DNA from: Candidatus Altarchaeales archaeon | GTDB taxonomy: Archaea > Altiarchaeota > Altiarchaeia > IMC4 > QMZM01 | Assembly (NCBI GenBank): GCA_003663045.1 | Contig: QMZG01000008.1 | Location: forward strand, 1-16,329 | Length of the DNA: 16,329 nucleotides | Direction of reading: 5' to 3' | Shown: piece after piece, positions 12,177-16,329 of the stretch | Position numbering within the stretch: the stretch's first letter is position 1 | Layout: each line of letters opens with the position of its first letter | The notes under the pieces: generated by a model | What the model was told of the DNA's origin: nothing | What the model saw: only the letters and a program-made list of their open reading frames with translations | The model's database searches: none | Position numbers and translations under genes: made by a program

Positions 12177-12251
12177 TGGGACCGCCGAGATTTGAACTCA
12201 GGTCCATAGCTCCCAAAGCTACGAGGATAAACCAAGCTACCCCACGGTCCC
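12177..12251 (-). tRNA. tRNA-Pro (anticodon UGG), CCA not encoded
   Basis: On the minus strand the acceptor GGGACCG (12251-12245) pairs with CGGTCCC (12184-12178), with discriminator A at 12177. The D arm contains GGGTAGCTTGGT. The anticodon arm is GTAGC-TTTGGGA-GCTAT, placing TGG at the anticodon position. The T arm is CTGAG-TTCAAAT-CTCGG. All stems pair, allowing G-U. There is no intron. The bases after the discriminator are CTG rather than CCA, so CCA must be added after 3' trimming. It lies 27 bases after the RNase Z stop in the same direction. Confidence 0.95.
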
Positions 12252-12278
12252 ATGTGTAAAGAATATGGAAAAAGAAAC

Positions 12279-13196
12279 CTAAATATCATGCCTCTCCACC
12301 CTCACCTTCATAAAATCCTCTGCCACATAAGATTCCTTGAAGACCTCTCTCGCCTCCCTTTCCAATGGCTTTGCATCTGGATAACGCTGTGAGATGTGTG
12401 TCAGATAAAGCTTTTTCACATTTGCTTTTTTTGCCACCTCCGCCGCTTGTTTTGCAGTGGAATGACCTGCCTTTTTTACGCTTTCTCTTTCTATATCTTC
12501 GTGAGAGTAGGTTCCATCATGGATTAGGATATCTGCATTCTTTGCCAGTTCAATTACAGAATTACAGACCCTGGTGTCTCCCGTATAAACAACCTTCCTT
12601 CCACGTATTGGATCGCTGAGAACTTGATCTGGAGTTATCTTCTTTCCCTTCAATTCTATGGTTTCTCCCCTTTGAAGTTTTGAGAATAATCTACCTTCGG
12701 GAATTCCAAGAGATATGGCTTTTTGCTTGAGGAATTTTCTCTTTGGATCCTCCTCAAAACAATACGCCAAGCTATGGTTGGTATGCATAGTTCTGGCGCA
12801 ACTAATGGTGTAACGATCACCCTTCAAAACCACCCCCTCATCTATTTCATGCACCCGAACCTCTAGGGAGTCAAGTTTAAAAGTACCCATTGAGAGCATA
12901 TGCTCCATCGTCTTTTCTAAACCCCTGGGTCCATAAATATCCAGAGGTCTTGTTCTCTCTAAGAAATCCATACTCTGGATCATCCCACCCAGGCCTAGAA
13001 AGTGATCGGCATGCAGATGAGTCACAAAGACTTTATCAATTCTCATGAAATTTATCCCAGCAATGCGCATCTGTCTCTGGGTTCCTTCACCACAGTCGAA
13101 GAGGAAGTATTCGTTAAGGTAATCTAAAAGTATGCTAGATAGACCCCTCTCCTTCGTCGGAACACAACCGGAGGTACCAAGGAAGATAAGCTCCAT
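12279..13196 (-). CDS. rnz: Ribonuclease Z (tRNase Z), tRNA 3'-processing endonuclease
   Basis: This 305-residue short-form RNase Z is a metallo-beta-lactamase-fold enzyme that cuts pre-tRNA after the discriminator base. It starts MELIFLGTSGCVPTKERG, with the family GTSG loop. The zinc motif is THLHADHFLGL (His60, His62, Asp64, His65). Further ligands are in YTGDTRVC and LTHISQRY. MHTNHSLAY and a Gly-rich exosite segment (GIPEGRLFSKLQRGE) are as in other archaeal and bacterial enzymes. Length and start (ATG 13196) are normal. It sits after the small membrane protein gene (40-base gap) and directly before tRNA-Pro, a likely substrate that may be transcribed with it. Confidence 0.95.
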   Translation of the reverse strand: MELIFLGTSGCVPTKERGLSSILLDYLNEYFLFDCGEGTQRQMRIAGINFMRIDKVFVTHLHADHFLGLGGMIQSMDFLERTRPLDIYGPRGLEKTMEHMLSMGTFKLDSLEVRVHEIDEGVVLKGDRYTISCARTMHTNHSLAYCFEEDPKRKFLKQKAISLGIPEGRLFSKLQRGETIELKGKKITPDQVLSDPIRGRKVVYTGDTRVCNSVIELAKNADILIHDGTYSHEDIERESVKKAGHSTAKQAAEVAKKANVKKLYLTHISQRYPDAKPLEREAREVFKESYVAEDFMKVRVERHDI

Positions 13197-13236
13197 AGAT
13201 TAAATTACGATTTTAAAATAAAAACAGTAAATGATG

Positions 13237-13548
13237 TCACTCTCTAAAACCGTAGGCTTCCCCAAGTTTTTTTGCGCATATAGCCATGCGGGATACTATT
13301 AAGAACAATATAGCTACGTAAACGCCAACGGATAGTAGTATGAAGGATTCACCTGGTACAGTAATCAAATCGACACTAAGGCAAAAGATCCAGGTGGAGA
13401 AGATGAGGCCCCATATGGTTATTAAAAGGATATATCTAAGAAAATTCCGTAAAAGCCCCTTTGTAAGCTTCTTTATGCTTTGGTATACCCAAACTGAAGA
13501 AAGGAAACACATACCTACGGTTAGATATAGTAGTAGGTAAAATATCAT
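13237..13548 (-). CDS. Small three-helix membrane protein
   Basis: This 103-residue protein with three hydrophobic segments is of unknown family: FYLLLYLTVGMCFLSSVWVY (about 3-22), a basic loop (IKKLTKGLLRNFLR), IWGLIFSTWIFCLSVDL, and FILLSVGVYVAILFLIVSRM. A short charged tail (CAKKLGEAYGFRE) follows. Its start overlaps the stop of the P-loop-less RecA-fold gene by 4 bases (ATGA), so the pair is almost certainly co-translated. This suggests that the soluble protein works at this membrane partner. RNase Z follows after 40 bases. Confidence 0.75.
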   Translation of the reverse strand: MIFYLLLYLTVGMCFLSSVWVYQSIKKLTKGLLRNFLRYILLITIWGLIFSTWIFCLSVDLITVPGESFILLSVGVYVAILFLIVSRMAICAKKLGEAYGFRE

Positions 13549-14138
13549 TCTTTAGCCCCCTTTATTGTTATTATCTCGTCGCAAAATTGTGATATATCAT
13601 CAAGAAAATGGGGATCATCTTCCTTCTCCAAAGACATAAAGATCCCACTGAGATCCCACAACCTCATTCTTCCAGTTAGAAAATGGCTAAATTTTGCAAG
13701 GGTACCGGCAGAGTTATAGAAGAGTAATGAGGAAAGAGAATCCATAAACAGAAACTTATCCTTCTCTGGAATGGCCTCCACCCATTGATCAATAGAAACA
13801 GCAAGATCGGTCAAATCCCCAGGGGATACAAAAAGGCATTTATCTTCCCGTTTGACTTCACCCATCGCTTGTATTGTTATACAGTCTATAAAAAATAATC
13901 TATCAATTCTGATCTTGTTCTCTAATAATATTTTACTTATTGAATGGTATGGTCTATTTACCGTGATATAGATACCTGGCATATCTCTTATGTTACATAG
14001 ATACTTCAAGGTATGTATATTAACAGTTAAGTAGTTCTCTGCATCAGCAAGGATCATCGTAATATGTCCCTCGGGTAACTTCTTTAGACCTTCATTCAGT
14101 TGTGATAAGTCTATCAATTTAATCACAAATTCAATCAA
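13545..14138 (-). CDS. RecA/KaiC-fold protein without a Walker A motif
   Basis: This is a protein of about 197 residues. The layout of strands and helices recalls archaeal KaiC/RAD55/FlaH-like RecA-fold proteins: an opening MILADAENYLTVNIHTLKYL where a P-loop would be expected, GIYITVNRPYHSISKILLEN, then IDRLFFIDCIT, LFVSPGDLTDLAVSIDQWV, and a Walker-B-like KFLFMDSLSSLLFYN. It ends with a SGIFMSLEKEDD segment and FCDEIITIKG. No GxxxxGK(T/S) is present, so ATP binding is doubtful; DUF835- and DUF7504-type archaeal proteins show the same loss. The start is uncertain: TTG 14138 gives the full frame, while GTG 14126 or TTG 14117 (with GTGAT upstream) would be shorter. It overlaps the membrane protein gene by 4 bases. 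Confidence 0.65.
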   Translation of the reverse strand: MIEFVIKLIDLSQLNEGLKKLPEGHITMILADAENYLTVNIHTLKYLCNIRDMPGIYITVNRPYHSISKILLENKIRIDRLFFIDCITIQAMGEVKREDKCLFVSPGDLTDLAVSIDQWVEAIPEKDKFLFMDSLSSLLFYNSAGTLAKFSHFLTGRMRLWDLSGIFMSLEKEDDPHFLDDISQFCDEIITIKGAKE

Positions 14139-14228
14139 TAACTATTATAAATTTTTACTATTAAGTATAAAATCATTAATTTCTCAGAAGATTCTATTAG
14201 TTAGGATTGGTTAGAGGTAATAACCAGA
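14139..14228. promoter_or_regulatory. Divergent promoter region between the RecA-fold gene and the HAD gene
   Basis: Leftward, TTTTATACTTAA (about 14161-14172) and TTTATAATA (about 14144-14152) are TATA candidates for the RecA-fold operon. Rightward, AGTATAAAATC at about 14164-14174 would give a leader of about 30-40 bases for the HAD gene, with GAGGT at 14214-14218 as its ribosome-binding site, 10 bases before ATG 14229. Confidence 0.4.
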
Positions 14229-15254
14229 ATGAAACTGAGTATTATGAAATCGGGTATCATAGTATGGGACATTGACGGCGTCTTGATATATGTCGGGGAT
14301 TCCTACAGAAGGGCAATTGTGCAGGCTGTACAATATTATTTCTCAGAGCTTATTGGATTGAATCTGGAAAGGAATTTAATGACGATTGGAGATACACAGA
14401 GATTTAAGTTAGTGGGTAGATTTAATGATGACTGGAAATTGACCTATGCTTCAGTACTATGTTTTCTTACAAAGTTGATTCACGACCTGGACAAAAGAGA
14501 GATAAAGAGCGATTCTGTGAAGGATTTTGAGGGCATGATTAATGAATTGAGGAAGTTAGGCACTACAGCAAAAGGCTTTGATTTGCAACTGGATCTGGGT
14601 TATATCACCGAAAGAATAAAAGACGAGGGTGGTGGATTGGAAGGAACCGAAAGGGCTCTAGAAGAGATCTTTGGTGAAGACCTGGAGATAGCAAAAAAAT
14701 TCTGGTTTCAAAACCTGATAAAGAGAATATTCCAAGAGCTTTATCTGGGAGAAATGCTTTTTAGGGAGAAGTATGGTGAAGAGCCAATTTTTGTAAAGAG
14801 TGATGGGCTCATTAAAAACGAGAAGGCATTGATCAATTTGAAAAGCCTGGAAAAACTAAGGGAAAAATTCTTTATGGGGGTTGCCACTGGAAGGGAAAGG
14901 TTTGAAGCAGAATTCGTTCTAAAAAAACATGAATTTGATAGGTTTATTCCCTTAGATCTTATCGTTTCCAGTGAAGATGTAGAGATTGGAAAGCCAGAAC
15001 CCGATCAGTTGCTGGAATGTAAGAGAAAGATCTGTGAGAAATACAACTTGGATGAAAAAGAAACCAATGCCGTTTATGTTGGAGACTCCATAGATGATGT
15101 CGCGGCTTCAAAGAACGCCGGCTTCTTCTCAATTGGGTGTCTCTCTGCGGTTTCCGAAGATGAAGAAAAGAAAAGACTAAGGAGGGAATTTGAAAGATTG
15201 GAATGCGATCTGATTCTGGAGGATGCCAATGAGATTTTGAGGATAGTTGGATAA
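14229..15254 (+). CDS. HAD-superfamily phosphatase, TIGR01548-like
   Basis: This 341-residue haloacid-dehalogenase-fold hydrolase is most like the TIGR01548 group, which TIGRFAMs places near histidinol-phosphatase-type HAD proteins. Motif I is VWDIDGVLIYVGDSYRRAI (Asp14 nucleophile, Asp16). Motif II is GVATGRERFEAE, motif III is the Lys in IGKPEPDQ, and motif IV is VYVGDSIDDVAASKNAG, so the catalytic set is complete. Between motifs I and II lies a helical cap of about 190 residues, longer than in most subfamily members. The early SYRRAI after motif I is typical of TIGR01548. Substrate is unknown; histidinol phosphate is a candidate because hisC lies 2 kb away. It has its own promoter region and GAGGT upstream. 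Confidence 0.82.
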   Translation: MKLSIMKSGIIVWDIDGVLIYVGDSYRRAIVQAVQYYFSELIGLNLERNLMTIGDTQRFKLVGRFNDDWKLTYASVLCFLTKLIHDLDKREIKSDSVKDFEGMINELRKLGTTAKGFDLQLDLGYITERIKDEGGGLEGTERALEEIFGEDLEIAKKFWFQNLIKRIFQELYLGEMLFREKYGEEPIFVKSDGLIKNEKALINLKSLEKLREKFFMGVATGRERFEAEFVLKKHEFDRFIPLDLIVSSEDVEIGKPEPDQLLECKRKICEKYNLDEKETNAVYVGDSIDDVAASKNAGFFSIGCLSAVSEDEEKKRLRREFERLECDLILEDANEILRIVG

Positions 15255-15259
15255 TAAAA

Positions 15260-15271
15260 TCTATTTATTTT
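15260..15271 (+). promoter_or_regulatory. TATA box for the secreted cysteine-rich protein
   Basis: TCTATTTATTTT is centred about 28 bases before the ATG at 15294. With no ribosome-binding match before the ATG, a leaderless message is likely. Confidence 0.4.
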
Positions 15272-15293
15272 CTAACAACTAAAGATAGGTTAT

Positions 15294-16329
15294 ATGAAAG
15301 TCAAGATATTTTTGGACATTATAATTTTCATGGTACTGGGAACAGTCTTTATTAATGCATCCCATGCTCAAGAGACTATCGAATCAGGGGCATGTATTAA
15401 TGTCACTATTGACAAGCCTGTAGAGAATGCTTCATTTGAAGAACATGGAGAATTTGAAATAGAAGCTACCGCTGTATGTAATGGATCCTCTTGTGGTATA
15501 GTAGAGATTTATCCACAGTATTGTTCTGGATTGGGTTGCGAGTCTTTTGGAGATATTGAGACTAGTCCTTATGCCGCTCTTTATTCTAAAGATAAAATTC
15601 CCCAAAAATGCCTCAACATTAAAAAGGGGGAACGATGCTCTAAGCTCTGGAGGATCAAGACAAAGAAGATAGGTATGTATAGATTGAGAATAGAGGTTGT
15701 TTCTACTAATGCACCAATTGCTCATTCGAATATTATCTCAATCAAGGTTATAGGATGCGGGGATGGGGATTGTAGTGAAAATGAAACCCACATCAGTTGT
15801 CCCGAAGACTGTTGCGACTCTGATTGCACCGCAATATATGACAATATATGCCACGGGGCCTGTGATGGTTATAATGGCTGTTCATTAACAATAGGTTGTG
15901 ATGAAAAATTTGAGGGTTATAGATCATGTATATCTGCAAATTCCATTATAAATTGTTGTGATAAAGGTATAGAGGTCTGTGAGTATAAGGAGTACTGCTC
16001 AGACGCTATGTGTAAGAAATGCTCAGGTATATGCGACAACTACTGTGAATCCAAAGCATGCTATGGCATAGATCCAGATTGTGACAGAAAGGGAAATGCA
16101 ACAATGCCCTGCTGTGGAAATAACATTGTAGAGCCCGGGGAGGAGTGTGATGGAAATGCAACTGGAACACCGTGTGATGGTAAATGCAGATACGATTGCA
16201 GGTGCAGGATTATAATTACCACATCTACCTCTACAAGTACCACCAGCTCTAGCAGTACATCTAGTAGTACATCTACAAGTACATCTACAACCACGACAAC
16301 CTCAACAACCACAACCAGCACTACAAGTA
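15294..16329 (+). CDS. Secreted cysteine-rich protein with Ser/Thr-rich tail (5' part, runs off the window)
   Basis: This frame starts at ATG 15294 and is still open at the window edge after 345 codons. Residues 1-25 form a signal peptide (MKVKIFLDIIIFMVLGTVFI, cleavage likely after SHA). Residues 26-150 look like a beta-rich domain. From residue 155 there are 28 cysteines in about 150 residues, including CGDGDCSENETHISCPEDCC (155-174) and CGNNIVEPGEECDG (274-287). The latter matches the Myxococcus-type disulfide repeat (TIGR02232) found in surface proteins. From residue 309 the sequence is almost only Ser and Thr, a likely O-glycosylated spacer to a later domain or anchor. The role is probably extracellular binding or adhesion, by inference. 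The true end is not visible. Confidence 0.85.
   Translation, partial: MKVKIFLDIIIFMVLGTVFINASHAQETIESGACINVTIDKPVENASFEEHGEFEIEATAVCNGSSCGIVEIYPQYCSGLGCESFGDIETSPYAALYSKDKIPQKCLNIKKGERCSKLWRIKTKKIGMYRLRIEVVSTNAPIAHSNIISIKVIGCGDGDCSENETHISCPEDCCDSDCTAIYDNICHGACDGYNGCSLTIGCDEKFEGYRSCISANSIINCCDKGIEVCEYKEYCSDAMCKKCSGICDNYCESKACYGIDPDCDRKGNATMPCCGNNIVEPGEECDGNATGTPCDGKCRYDCRCRIIITTSTSTSTTSSSSTSSSTSTSTSTTTTTSTTTTSTTS

Noticed and set aside
15432..16321. Two minus-strand frames (15432-15725 and 16061-16321)
   Set aside because: They are antisense to the secreted cysteine-rich gene. The second is the Val/Asp-rich mirror of the Ser/Thr tail.

Overview
The window reads as archaeal chromosome, most likely euryarchaeal in the broad sense. 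The evidence is an archaeal 20S proteasome beta subunit, the archaeal termination/cleavage factor aCPSF1 (FttA), endonuclease Q with a C-terminal PCNA-binding-like motif, an MJ1316/DUF504 protein, a tRNA-Pro with no encoded CCA, and TATA-like boxes about 25-30 bases upstream of several start codons. Base composition is AT-rich. Several genes appear to start with TTG, and three of these have a Shine-Dalgarno match. The lineage cannot be fixed from this sequence alone.

Layout: (1) 1-1272, an unexplained leader with a long hairpin, then a tightly overlapping minus-strand trio: an EndoIII/MagIII-like DNA glycosylase, a DUF504 protein and a small unknown protein. (2) 1395-3600, plus strand: a membrane-anchored SagB-type nitroreductase and a lipoprotein with twelve 35-residue propeller-like repeats. 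(3) 3622-7642, minus strand: aCPSF1/FttA, proteasome beta and endonuclease Q. (4) 7643-8104, a gene-poor stretch with a possible gene remnant, competing hairpins and a strong TATA element. (5) 8105-9130, plus strand: a short encapsulated-ferritin-like protein followed 3 bases later by an IMPase/FBPase-family phosphatase. (6) 9244-10988, minus strand: a BofA-like membrane protein and a GT4 glycosyltransferase, separated by a 315-base hairpin-rich insertion. The insertion is flanked by a perfect 32-base direct repeat that contains the first ten codons of the glycosyltransferase. (7) 11059-12099, plus strand: HisC. (8) 14138-12177, minus strand: a RecA/KaiC-fold protein without a P-loop, a small membrane protein, RNase Z and tRNA-Pro. 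(9) 14229-16329, plus strand: a HAD phosphatase of the TIGR01548 type and the first 345 codons of a secreted cysteine-rich protein with a Ser/Thr tail that runs out of the window.

Most genes are housekeeping: RNA 3'-end formation and termination (FttA, RNase Z with a tRNA beside it), protein turnover (PsmB), repair of deaminated or alkylated DNA (EndoQ, MagIII-like), histidine synthesis (HisC, with two phosphatases nearby) and iron handling (EncFtn-like). The feature least explained by known families is the hairpin-rich insertion at 10340-10718, which seems to have split a gene from its own promoter and start and rebuilt the start. Next are the EncFtn-like protein with no shell-targeting tail and no encapsulin beside it, the remnant and leader region at 7643-8104, and the homogenised repeat lipoprotein.
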